Source of the DNA: JAGVIE01 sp964520905
Lineage (GTDB): Bacteria; Bacteroidota; Ignavibacteria; UBA10030; SZUA-254
Direction: 5' to 3'
NCBI GenBank assembly: GCA_964520905.1
Contig: CAZFQL010000011.1
Location: forward strand, 1-64,000
DNA length: 64,000 nt
In this document: positions 26,001 through 34,250 of the stretch, piece by piece
Numbering within the stretch: the stretch's first letter is position 1
How the letters are laid out: each line of letters begins with the position of its first letter
Position numbers and translations under genes: made by a program
Notes under the pieces: model-generated
Databases searched by the model: none
Told to the model about the DNA's origin: nothing
Seen by the model: only the letters and a program-made list of their open reading frames with translations

Positions 26001-26195
26001 CGATAACGTGGCGCGGGCGACAGCCCGCGCCACGATGTGACGGACGCGCTTATGAGCGAAGCGTTTGCACACTCGTTAAAATTATTTTCGATCTTGAACA
26101 TGGAACATGATATTCATAAATTCATTTGTACCTTGTGCTGAGCGAATGTCCGTCACATCTCCTGTAACAACGCATCGCGTCCTTAGCTCTTATCG
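26001..26195 (-). repeat. Second attC-like site, with an inserted perfect hairpin
   Basis: CGATAAC on the plus strand at 26001-26007 is the core-like end. The arms GATGTGACGGAC (26034-26045) and GTCCGTCACATC (26148-26159) are a perfect 12-base inverted repeat. The far end, near TTATCG at 26190, is less clear. A 12-base perfect hairpin CGTGGCGCGGGC-GACA-GCCCGCGCCACG (26007-26034) sits just inside the core, which is unusual. The flank toward the TIR gene has the same two blocks, TCTGTCGGTT and GCACTGTCGCCAAAG at identical spacing, as the site at 23737. Confidence 0.4.
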
Positions 26196-26317
26196 TTGTT
26201 TAATTTATATAAAAAATGCTACCTAATTAACCCGTATTGATGATGTGAATATAAAAGTTTAGTCAGAAATAAACAAACTCAGTGTTCCGTAGGGAGCGTC
26301 GTTGACGAGAATTAGAA

Positions 26318-26438
26318 TGAGACTTCTGAATTATTATTCTTTGTCATGTTGAGCGAAGCGAAACATCTCGATTCTGAAGGATTTGAGACCCTTCACTTCG
26401 TTCAGGGTGACAACGTTAGTGATTTTTCAGAAGTCTCA
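26318..26438. repeat. MITE-like element, 13-base terminal inverted repeats
   Basis: TGAGACTTCTGAA (26318-26330) is mirrored by TTCAGAAGTCTCA (26426-26438). Inside is a second inverted pair, TGTCATGTTGAGCGAAGCG against CTTCACTTCGTTCAGGGTGACA read in reverse. A possible 3-base GAA duplication flanks it. The inner core is shared with the element at 29803. No coding capacity. Confidence 0.6.
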
Positions 26439-26447
26439 GAATATTCA

Positions 26448-27050
26448 TTAGTACACCTTCAGCTTGATTTTTCGTTCAAAGTAATTCCCGATCATTCCTT
26501 CCTTACCACTTCCTTTGATCGCCTCTCCTTTTGTCAGCATCACCTGCAATTGTATCTCTGTGTTTATTGCATCATCGAGTGGCTGGATGGTCATTGGCAA
26601 TACAGTGATTTTTGCTCCCTCGTACACAGCGACCTTATCTCCAACAAGGCGACATGCCATTTGAAGATTCACTGCCCAGCCGGCAGCAAACTTAGATAAG
26701 GAATTCGTCTCGATTCTGGTGGGATCAATGTAGAGCCACGCATTTCGATATGGAAGTGGACTATCATCGTCTTTTGTGCGACCAATGACGGTGAGAACGG
26801 TTCTCTGTTGACCTCGCTTCGCATCCAACAGAAACGTGCCATCGGACTGACGAAGGGATTTCATAGTCTCCTTGTCAAGAATATCAATAATCGTTTTCTG
26901 ATCGTCTGCCCATGGTCCATTGTTTACATGGCAGCTCATGCACGATTTTGATTTCCCGAGAATGCCAACACCTGGTGGGTAAGCAAAAGCCCTGTCCGCT
27001 ATCATCGCTAATGCAGCGAGGGTAACGATTAAAATTATCGATACTTTCAT
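26448..27050 (-). CDS. Exported protein with single c-type haem motif
   Basis: 200 aa from the ATG at 27050, which overlaps the redoxin stop (ATGA); AAGGA lies 8 bases upstream. A signal peptide ending near AFAYPPG is followed by one CMSCH haem-attachment motif. The rest is beta-rich without a second motif and is not recognised. It is probably periplasmic. Co-operon with the redoxin, and 40 bases further up the flavoprotein and ArsR regulator, suggesting a role in a thiol/sulfide redox path. Classification as a cytochrome rests on one motif. Confidence 0.7.
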   Translation of the reverse strand: MKVSIILIVTLAALAMIADRAFAYPPGVGILGKSKSCMSCHVNNGPWADDQKTIIDILDKETMKSLRQSDGTFLLDAKRGQQRTVLTVIGRTKDDDSPLPYRNAWLYIDPTRIETNSLSKFAAGWAVNLQMACRLVGDKVAVYEGAKITVLPMTIQPLDDAINTEIQLQVMLTKGEAIKGSGKEGMIGNYFERKIKLKVY

Positions 27051-27673
27051 TGTTGTGTTCCTTTTCCCGAAGGGATGTGCGAATGCACTCCTTTGGAGGA
27101 TTCCCACGTTAATTTGTTTAATATTGAATTAAGTTCGTTCATCTGAACTCCGGGGAGATGACTTGCAAATACAATATTTCCGCCTTTCTCAATGACAAAT
27201 ATATTCTTCAGCGGGCATGTTCCTTCAACATATTCTCCACTATACCTTTTCGAAGCTGTCCCATTCGGGTCATACAAGAATCGAAACGAAATTTTGTTTT
27301 CCTTCAAAACGGTTTCAACTGTCTTTCGATCTTTCCCGAGTATGCTCACAGCCACAACTTCAACACCTTTTTTCTCGTACTCTGCCTTCAAACTGAGTAC
27401 CGTTGGGATTTGAGACTGACAGCCCGCGCACAGATTTGTAAACCATAAAAGAACACCTTTTGTCTTCGTAAGTTTGGACAACGTGAATTTGTTTCCTCTG
27501 AAATCTCGCAATGAAAAGTCCGGCGCTGAGTCACCGACCTTTGGGGCAACCTTATTATTGTTCGTCTGTGCAGATGCTGTTGTCTGAATGAAGATCGTCC
27601 CCAACGACAAGCAAGAGGCAACAAGACAATAAAGTACCAGCTTGTTAATGTGAAGTGAATTGTGTGGAATCAT
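27047..27673 (-). CDS. Exported thioredoxin-fold protein (TlpA/AhpC-TSA redoxin)
   Basis: 208 aa. N-terminal signal/anchor with hydrophobic stretch (LVLYCLVASCLSLGTIF), then the redoxin core: GDSAPDFSLRDFRG, active-site Cys pair LCAGC, and GNIVFASHLPG. Probably reduces disulfides or peroxides in the periplasm. Overlaps the following cytochrome-like gene by ATGA; 21 bases from the flavoprotein gene upstream. One operon is likely. Confidence 0.88.
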   Translation of the reverse strand: MIPHNSLHINKLVLYCLVASCLSLGTIFIQTTASAQTNNNKVAPKVGDSAPDFSLRDFRGNKFTLSKLTKTKGVLLWFTNLCAGCQSQIPTVLSLKAEYEKKGVEVVAVSILGKDRKTVETVLKENKISFRFLYDPNGTASKRYSGEYVEGTCPLKNIFVIEKGGNIVFASHLPGVQMNELNSILNKLTWESSKGVHSHIPSGKGTQQ

Positions 27674-27694
27674 AGAGATTTTTCCTTTATCTGA

Positions 27695-28954
27695 TTATGC
27701 TTTGATAGGAATTTTCATGAGCTTGCTTCCAAGATTGATTGTCGAGCGCAATAAGGACTTCCTCAATCCAAAAGGAGACAACCACCACTGCTCGAATAAT
27801 ACTTTACCAAAATGCCATACCCTTCCAATGTTACGAAGTTCAAGTCGTGGGGATGGCTCTCCAAAGAAGTCTCCAAAAGCAAATCCGGCAAGTCCTTCGC
27901 CAGCTTCCAGCATGCAATAACCCGTTCCGCAAAATTCAGCTTTTGGTATACGCCCGTTGATTTCATCTGCGATGCGCTCAGCAACAATTTCAGCCTGTAC
28001 GTGAGCGAAGATTCCGGCTTTCGGCAGCATCATAGGGATATCTGGTTTCCACCGACCGGGAATATTAATGGCAGTGACATCGCCAATTGCATAGACGTTC
28101 TCATATTTTGTTTTGAGTGTAGAACGATCAACAGAAATCCAGCCCGCTTCATTTGTCAAACCCGCATCACGCACAATACGTGGTCCCCTGTGTGGTGGAA
28201 TTGCGATGAGCATATCGTATCGAGCCGGTTCTTTTCCATCAAAAGAGAGCGTATGATTTTGTGAGTCAACTGAAATCAATTTGTGGAGTGGATGAAAAGC
28301 AATTCCCTTCGACGTAAGCATTTGCTTGACTGCTTCACCAAGTTGCGGTCCGGCGACAGGCATCGGTTGCGGCTCGGGTGTATAGAGGTGAACATTGACT
28401 TTATCTTTCAAGCCATCCTCCCGACAAGGTCGGGATCGGGAGAAGTAGTCGGCAACGAGCATAGCGGCTTCGTGTGGCGCACCGGGGCATTTGTATGGCA
28501 ATGCAGAAACAACCAATGCAATATTTCCACCGTTAAACTTACCAAGTGCCTGTTGAAGTTTCTTAGTTTCCTCAAATGTGTAAAAGGAAAAGGCACTTTC
28601 GGTAAGGCCCGGTATAAGTTCTGGAGCAAGTTCAGCACCGAGAGCTATAATCAGATAGTCAAAGTTTAGCGGCTGCGTTTTTGTGGTGATGCGACGATTA
28701 GGAATGTCAATGCCCGTCACTTCAGCATGGATGATTTCTATTCCTGAACGAAGAAGCTTTCGGACCGGCTTGGTGATCTTATCAGCTTTCCGATCACCGG
28801 TCATAAGCCAGAGAAACGATGGAGCAAAAGCGTGTTCTGTGTTCTGTTCGACAAGCACAACTTTATGCTCGAGCGGCAACTTGCGCCGGAGTTCGTTGGC
28901 GACGACAATCCCGCCAACGCCTCCACCGAGAATAAGAATAATTTTTCCGTTCAT
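27695..28954 (-). CDS. Sulfide:quinone oxidoreductase-like FAD-dependent oxidoreductase
   Basis: 419 aa. N-terminal FAD site GGGVGGIVVANELRR; second dinucleotide region; the redox Cys are probably in PYKCPGAP and in GTGYCMLEAG near the C terminus. These fit SQR-type flavoproteins, which oxidise sulfide and reduce quinone. An extra stretch, SRPCREDG, after YFSR is encoded by a palindrome CCCGAC-AAG-GTCGGG (28420-28434) and looks like an insertion. The start overlaps the ArsR stop by ATGA. Alternatives are other NDH-2-like enzymes; the KCP motif favours SQR. Confidence 0.8.
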   Translation of the reverse strand: MNGKIILILGGGVGGIVVANELRRKLPLEHKVVLVEQNTEHAFAPSFLWLMTGDRKADKITKPVRKLLRSGIEIIHAEVTGIDIPNRRITTKTQPLNFDYLIIALGAELAPELIPGLTESAFSFYTFEETKKLQQALGKFNGGNIALVVSALPYKCPGAPHEAAMLVADYFSRSRPCREDGLKDKVNVHLYTPEPQPMPVAGPQLGEAVKQMLTSKGIAFHPLHKLISVDSQNHTLSFDGKEPARYDMLIAIPPHRGPRIVRDAGLTNEAGWISVDRSTLKTKYENVYAIGDVTAINIPGRWKPDIPMMLPKAGIFAHVQAEIVAERIADEINGRIPKAEFCGTGYCMLEAGEGLAGFAFGDFFGEPSPRLELRNIGRVWHFGKVLFEQWWLSPFGLRKSLLRSTINLGSKLMKIPIKA

Positions 28955-29289
28955 GGTTTCAGCCCTTTGCTTGATTGAAAGAGTTTTTCTTTCTTATCAT
29001 GGTTATCCATAAGAACTTCTCGCATCAGGTCGCATGCCTGGATCACCTTGGAACTGGAGATTCTATAGTAAATATTCACTCCTTCACGGCGCGCATCAAG
29101 GATTCCTGCATTTCTCATTAACGCGAGGTGCTGTGAGACGTTCGCCTTTGAGGTTTTCATTTTCTTAACTATTTCTCCTGCAATCATTTCATCTTCTTGT
29201 AGGATGCTGAGAATTTCCAGCCGTTTGGGATGAGAGAGAGTTTTACAAACCTCTGCATGTAGATGGAAGATTTGATTCTTCATAGCCAT
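28951..29289 (-). CDS. ArsR-family winged-helix regulator
   Basis: 112 aa. ArsR-type HTH: TLSHPKRLEILSIL, then SKANVSQHLALMRNAG and the wing RREGVNIYYRI. Cys15 and Cys86 are the only Cys and could form a thiol switch, as known for sulfide-sensing members of the family. First gene of the ArsR-SQR-redoxin-cytochrome operon, overlapping the SQR gene by ATGA. A palindrome 39 bases upstream is its likely operator. Confidence 0.92.
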   Translation of the reverse strand: MAMKNQIFHLHAEVCKTLSHPKRLEILSILQEDEMIAGEIVKKMKTSKANVSQHLALMRNAGILDARREGVNIYYRISSSKVIQACDLMREVLMDNHDKKEKLFQSSKGLKP

Positions 29290-29327
29290 AGATTATTTTT
29301 TAGTTTCAGAGTTTAGGAATAGCGAAA

Positions 29328-29346
29328 CAATATACTGAACATATTG
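29328..29346. promoter_or_regulatory. Candidate operator for the ArsR regulator
   Basis: CAATAT-N7-ATATTG is a perfect inverted repeat upstream of the regulator start, in the range usual for ArsR autoregulation. No experimental consensus can be assigned. Confidence 0.5.
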
Positions 29347-29433
29347 CCTTTTTGCAAGACCATTCATCCTGTTGCGGTCGTGTGGATGAATCATTACTTT
29401 TTAAATCATCTTCGAATTGAGTTTGCACCCGTC

Positions 29434-29775
29434 TCATATTGCTTTCTCACCCCGCTCGTTCGTCCGTATTTTGACAACGTCTTCTACATCGATGATAAAT
29501 ATTTTCCCATCGCCTGTATTTCCGGTGTGTGAATATTTCTGTATCACATTTGCAACCTGCTCAGCCATGTCATCATTAACAACGACTTCTAATTTTACCA
29601 TTGGAATAAAGTCCACCATTTCATAAGTAACTTTATCCTTTGCATTCCTAGCTCTGCTCTTACCGAATCCTTTTATTTCTGATACGGTTACACCCGGCAG
29701 TCCCTCAATATTATGAAGCTGCTCGGTTACTTCCAACAGTTTGAACGGTCTTATTATTGCTTTAATCTCTTTCAT
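29434..29775 (-). CDS. PII-like protein of the metal-pump-associated type
   Basis: 113 aa. The PII fold is clear: IKAIIRPFKLLEVTEQL, GVTVSEIKGFG and TGNTGDGKIFI. The T-loop region reads RARNAKDKVTYEMVDFIP, without the Tyr51 uridylylation context of GlnB/GlnK. A group of such PII proteins is known to sit next to heavy-metal RND pump genes, as this one does. A regulatory or metal-linked role on the pump, rather than nitrogen control, is likely. It is separated from cusA by a MITE-like repeat. Confidence 0.88.
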   Translation of the reverse strand: MKEIKAIIRPFKLLEVTEQLHNIEGLPGVTVSEIKGFGKSRARNAKDKVTYEMVDFIPMVKLEVVVNDDMAEQVANVIQKYSHTGNTGDGKIFIIDVEDVVKIRTNERGEKAI

Positions 29776-29797
29776 TTTATTTTCCTTTCCTTATAAT

Positions 29798-29943
29798 TAT
29801 TTACTGATGTTACGCAAAACTGTCATTCTGAACGAAGTGAAGAATCTCGATGTTTGGTTTTCATTCAATTTTGAGATATTTCGTCCCGCTGAAAGCGGGA
29901 CTCAATATGACAAATTAGTGTTCCTGCGTAACATCAGTTATTT
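29798..29943. repeat. MITE-like element with 14-base TIRs and 5-base target duplication
   Basis: ACTGATGTTACGCA (29803-29816) is mirrored exactly by TGCGTAACATCAGT (29925-29938). TATTT occurs on both sides (29798-29802 and 29939-29943), fitting a target duplication. The core has GTCATTCTGAACGAAGTGAAG and a CCCGCT-GAA-AGCGGG hairpin. It lies between the PII gene and the stop codon of the RND pump; the right-hand duplication overlaps that stop. Confidence 0.7.
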
Positions 29944-32900
29944 ACATTTCCGCTTCAACTTGTTTCTTTTCAAACCAACTGTAAACGGATGGGATTATTA
30001 ATAACGTCAGCAGAGTTGAAGTAATCAATCCCCCGACGACAACTGTTGCAAGCGGTTTTTGTATCTCCGATCCGGCTCCGCTGGCAAAGAGCATCGGCAT
30101 AAGACTGAAAATTGCGATTGATGCCGTCATTAATACAGGCCGCAATCTATCAACGCTTCCTTTTCTGATTGCGTCTTGCAGAATAATTCCTTCTTCTCGC
30201 AATTGTGAAATGTAAGAGACCAAGACAACACCGTTTAGCACAGCAACGCCAAACAACACTATAAATCCTACCGAAGCCGGAACAGATAAATATAATCCGG
30301 AAATGTATAGCGAGAAGACTCCGCCAATGAGAGCGAATGGCAAGTTCGAAATTACTAACAGCGCCAATCGAACTGACCTGAATGTAACGAATAGGAGAAG
30401 CAGTATTAGTCCAACCGCAATGGGTCCGATGATCATCAGTTTATTCATCGCTCTTTGCTGATTTTCAAACTGCCCGCCCCAGGTCAAAAAATAACCGGAC
30501 GGAAGCTGAACGTTCTCTTTTATCTTTTCTTTTGCCTCGGCAACAAAACTTCCAATATCCCTTCCGCTGATGTTCATCTCGATGCCGATTCTTCTAATCC
30601 CATCTTGCCGGCTAATCTGAACCGGTCCCTCGATCATTTTTACTTCAGCCAACTGTGCAAGAGGGATATTCATTCCCGTTTTTGTTGGAACCAAAATGTT
30701 TTCAATCGCTTCAATGGAATTTCTTTTTTCTTCCGGCAAACGAACAGTGATATCAAAACTCCGGTTCTCTTCATAAAACTTAGAGGCAGATTTTCCGGCG
30801 ACAGCTATTTCGATGACATTCTGCACATCGCTGATGTTTAATCCATACCGTGCTATTTTCGAACGGTCAATGTTTACCGTTAGGTATGGCTGTCCTGAAA
30901 CCTTTTCTGTCATTAAGTCGGTTCCTCCTTCAATTGACGAAAGAACTCTTGCAATCTCATCCGCTTTACTTTTGAGTAAATCAATATCTTCACCAAAAAG
31001 TTTCAGAATCAATTGCGCTTTTGTTCCGGCAACAAGTTCATCAATTCTGCATTGTATCGGCTGACTGAACCCGAAACCTATACCGGGTACAGTTTCCAAA
31101 GATTCGCGCATTTCATTTGTTAATTCTTCTCTGGAGATATCCCGTTTCCATTCGCTCTTTGGTTTTAATGTTCCAGTGAAATTCGTATAATCGGCACCCC
31201 TGGTATCGAGTGCAATCCCAGTTTGACCGGTTTTTGATACAATTACATCTAATTCATCAAATTCTTTCATTTTCTGTCCCGCAAGCTGGTTCACTTCCAT
31301 AGCTTTTGAAAGAGAAACTCCGGGAAGCAAAGCAACATCCATGTCGAACGCACCTTCATCCATGATTGGTATGAACTCCGTTCCCAATCTTGTGAGAAGG
31401 AACAACGCGGCAATTAAAAATAATCCAGAAATACTTAAGATCAGTATTTTTTTCTTCATGGCATATTCTAAAAGCGGCAGATAATATTTTTTTGCGTACT
31501 TCATTATGACGCTTTCTTTTTCCTGCTGGGGTTTCAGAAAGAGGGCGCAGAGAACCGGTATGACAAAAATGGAAAGGAGCAATGAAGAGAGAAGCGCTAT
31601 CGCGACTGTTTCAGCAAGCGGTCCGAACATCTTTCCTTCTATCCCTTCCAATGAAAGGATCGGAATGAAGGTGATTGCAATGATAAGTTCGCCGAAGATA
31701 CTCGGTTTTCTCACCTCCAGCACCGCTCTAAGAACTGTCATTAATTTTGGATGTTTATTGCCTCCATCGCTGAGGTGCCTCTGTACATTTTCCACTTGAA
31801 TGATAGTTGCATCTATGATCATCCCGATGGAGATTGCGAGTCCGCCGAGCGACATTAAGTTCGCGCTCAATCCGACTATCCTCATAACAATAAATGTAAC
31901 AAAGAGGGAAAGAGGTAGGGCAATCAGTACGACAAAACTTCCTCTGAAACTTCTTAATAATAAATACAAGACGATAAGAACTAGAATGGCACCTTCAATT
32001 AGAGCTTTGTTTACCGTATTCACGCTTGCGTTTACTATATCGCTTCTATCGTAATAAGAAACAATTTTAATTCCATTCGGAAGAATATTGTTCTCATTTA
32101 TTTCTCTAACTTTCTCTACTACTCGCTTAACAACTTCACGGCTGTTCTCACCGCGCAGCATCATTGCAATTCCTCCAACGGCTTCATCTTTACCATTAAT
32201 CATTGCAGCGCCCATTCGCACGGCTTCACCAATTTTTACTTGGGCTACATCTTTTATGTATGTCGGCGTTCCTTCATGAGATTTCAATACTATGTTCTCA
32301 ATATCGCTCAGGTCTTTAATTAAACCAACGCCGCGAACAATGTATTGGTCGGAATTCCTTTCGAGAATATTTCCGCCAACGTTTTGATTATTATTCTCAA
32401 TGGCGGAATAAACTTCGCCTGCTGTGATGGCATATTTCAGCAATTTTTCCGGCGATACGATTACTTGATACTGCTTGAAATAGCCGCCGAATGAATTTAT
32501 TTCGTTTACTCCGGCAACGTTTTTTAATTGCGGTGTGATGATCCATTCTTGAATTGTTCTCAAATTTGTTAAGTAAACAATTTTTTGAAGAGAATCCTTC
32601 GGCATCTCACCTTCGAGTGTGTATTGGTAGATTTCTCCCATCGCCGTTGCGATTGGTCCCATAGCGACTTCAACGCCTTTGGGAACATTCTCTCTCGCTT
32701 CTGCCAATCGTTCAAAAACCAACTGGCGCGCAAAATAAATATCAATATCATCCTTGAAGATTATGGTTACTATTGAAAGACCGAATTTTGTAACCGAACG
32801 CATCTGTTCAACATCCGGCAATCCGCGCATAGCCATTTCAATGGGATAAGTAACGTTTCTTTCAATCTCGATTGCTGAGAGTCCATCCGCATGGCTTATG

Positions 32901-33046
32901 ACTTCCACCTGAATATTCGTTACATCCGGGAAAGCGTCAATTGGTAGAGTCAAATATGAATACAATCCGAATACAACAATAAGAAGAGAAAGAAATATGA
33001 TCATTCCTTTCTGCTTCAGCGTCAATGAAATTATTTTTTCTAACAT
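29942..33046 (-). CDS. Heavy-metal efflux RND transporter, CusA/CzcA family
   Basis: 1034 aa, 12 membrane segments and two large periplasmic loops. The fourth segment has the heavy-metal RND pattern SIGMIIDATIIQVENVQRHL, and the first loop contains FPDVTNIQVEVIS. Proton-driven export of Cu/Ag or Zn/Co/Cd through a tripartite channel; which metal is not clear from residues I can place. It overlaps the adaptor gene by 1 base. It is downstream in the order outer-membrane, adaptor, pump. Confidence 0.95.
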   Translation of the reverse strand: MLEKIISLTLKQKGMIIFLSLLIVVFGLYSYLTLPIDAFPDVTNIQVEVISHADGLSAIEIERNVTYPIEMAMRGLPDVEQMRSVTKFGLSIVTIIFKDDIDIYFARQLVFERLAEARENVPKGVEVAMGPIATAMGEIYQYTLEGEMPKDSLQKIVYLTNLRTIQEWIITPQLKNVAGVNEINSFGGYFKQYQVIVSPEKLLKYAITAGEVYSAIENNNQNVGGNILERNSDQYIVRGVGLIKDLSDIENIVLKSHEGTPTYIKDVAQVKIGEAVRMGAAMINGKDEAVGGIAMMLRGENSREVVKRVVEKVREINENNILPNGIKIVSYYDRSDIVNASVNTVNKALIEGAILVLIVLYLLLRSFRGSFVVLIALPLSLFVTFIVMRIVGLSANLMSLGGLAISIGMIIDATIIQVENVQRHLSDGGNKHPKLMTVLRAVLEVRKPSIFGELIIAITFIPILSLEGIEGKMFGPLAETVAIALLSSLLLSIFVIPVLCALFLKPQQEKESVIMKYAKKYYLPLLEYAMKKKILILSISGLFLIAALFLLTRLGTEFIPIMDEGAFDMDVALLPGVSLSKAMEVNQLAGQKMKEFDELDVIVSKTGQTGIALDTRGADYTNFTGTLKPKSEWKRDISREELTNEMRESLETVPGIGFGFSQPIQCRIDELVAGTKAQLILKLFGEDIDLLKSKADEIARVLSSIEGGTDLMTEKVSGQPYLTVNIDRSKIARYGLNISDVQNVIEIAVAGKSASKFYEENRSFDITVRLPEEKRNSIEAIENILVPTKTGMNIPLAQLAEVKMIEGPVQISRQDGIRRIGIEMNISGRDIGSFVAEAKEKIKENVQLPSGYFLTWGGQFENQQRAMNKLMIIGPIAVGLILLLLFVTFRSVRLALLVISNLPFALIGGVFSLYISGLYLSVPASVGFIVLFGVAVLNGVVLVSYISQLREEGIILQDAIRKGSVDRLRPVLMTASIAIFSLMPMLFASGAGSEIQKPLATVVVGGLITSTLLTLLIIPSVYSWFEKKQVEAEM

Positions 33047-34224
33047 CAGTGTTCATCTCCCGCTATTTCATCTTTTTTCAGTTCGCTCTTTAAATAAAAC
33101 ACGCCTTTGGACACCACCGTTTCACCTTCTTTCAATCCTTCCTTAATTTCGATCATATTGTCAGAAGATGTCCCGGCTACAACAATCCTTTTTTCAAATG
33201 TCGTATCGCTTGTTTGAACGAACACATATTCCTGCCCGGTTTCTTTCACAACCGCTTCATCCGGGATCATTATTGCTTCTGCATTCGCACCGATTGGGAT
33301 TCTCAATTCACCAAACATCTGCGGTTTCAGTTTATTGTTTGGATTGCTAAACTCAGCGCGTACGGTAATTGTTCTTGACTGCTCGTCAACCGTTTGACCG
33401 ATGTATATTATCCGTCCGTTAAATTTTTCGTTCGAATAAGTTGTCGTAGTGAATACAGCATTTGTTTTTTGGTTTATCTTTGCCAAATCCTTTTCATAAA
33501 TTTGTCCATCTACCCAAACCGAATTTGTATTGATTACTTTGAAAGCGTTTGTAGTCGCGTCGATAAATTGCCCGATAACAACATTTCTTTCAACAACAAT
33601 ACCGTCAATGTGTGATTTAATAGGCAGTGTGCCGGAAGTATGTTCATCGCCGATCTTTTCATTTGTTACATCCTCATCATCAAGACCGACGGAGTGAATT
33701 CTTTTATCTTCTGCCTTGAATTCCGCGAGCGCCTTTTCATACTCGGCTTGATTTTCCAATAGCGCTTTTTGCGAGCCGATTTTTTCATCGAATAATTTCT
33801 TCTGTCTTTCATAATTTGCTTTTGCATAATCGAGAGTTGCCTTTGCTTTTAGGAATCCGGCTTTAATCGTACCAACGTCAAGACCTTCAACCGTCAATAA
33901 TGTTTGCCCGGCTTTTACATAATCGCCAACTTTTGCAAATACCTGATGAACTCTTCCTTGCATCAGCGAACCGACTTGTGCTTCAAGATCCTGATTTGGT
34001 ATTACCTTCGCAGGTGCAGTTAATGTTCCGGTCAACGGCTCCATCTTTACGGTAAATAGATTTAGACCAATATCAGAGGCACTCTTTTTTGTTAATGTGA
34101 TAACCTCATGTTCAGTTTCGGTTTTTTCTGTTGCTATTTTGTCTTTAGATTCGTTACCGCAACCGGGTGCCATGAGACTACCGATGATTAATACTAAAAT
34201 TGGGAAATAAATTCTTGGATTCAT
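33046..34224 (-). CDS. Periplasmic adaptor of the RND metal pump (CusB/CzcB-like)
   Basis: 392 aa. N-terminal signal with a possible lipobox (SLMAPGCGN), barrel-sandwich hybrid (GSLMQGRVHQVFAKVGDYVK), helical hairpin and beta-barrel domains as in membrane-fusion proteins. It joins the inner-membrane pump with the TolC-like channel. Ends 1 base into cusA. No His/Met-rich N-terminal metal motif was noted. Confidence 0.93.
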   Translation of the reverse strand: MNPRIYFPILVLIIGSLMAPGCGNESKDKIATEKTETEHEVITLTKKSASDIGLNLFTVKMEPLTGTLTAPAKVIPNQDLEAQVGSLMQGRVHQVFAKVGDYVKAGQTLLTVEGLDVGTIKAGFLKAKATLDYAKANYERQKKLFDEKIGSQKALLENQAEYEKALAEFKAEDKRIHSVGLDDEDVTNEKIGDEHTSGTLPIKSHIDGIVVERNVVIGQFIDATTNAFKVINTNSVWVDGQIYEKDLAKINQKTNAVFTTTTYSNEKFNGRIIYIGQTVDEQSRTITVRAEFSNPNNKLKPQMFGELRIPIGANAEAIMIPDEAVVKETGQEYVFVQTSDTTFEKRIVVAGTSSDNMIEIKEGLKEGETVVSKGVFYLKSELKKDEIAGDEH

Positions 34225-34250
34225 GGTATTTACCTTACTATGATAAAATA

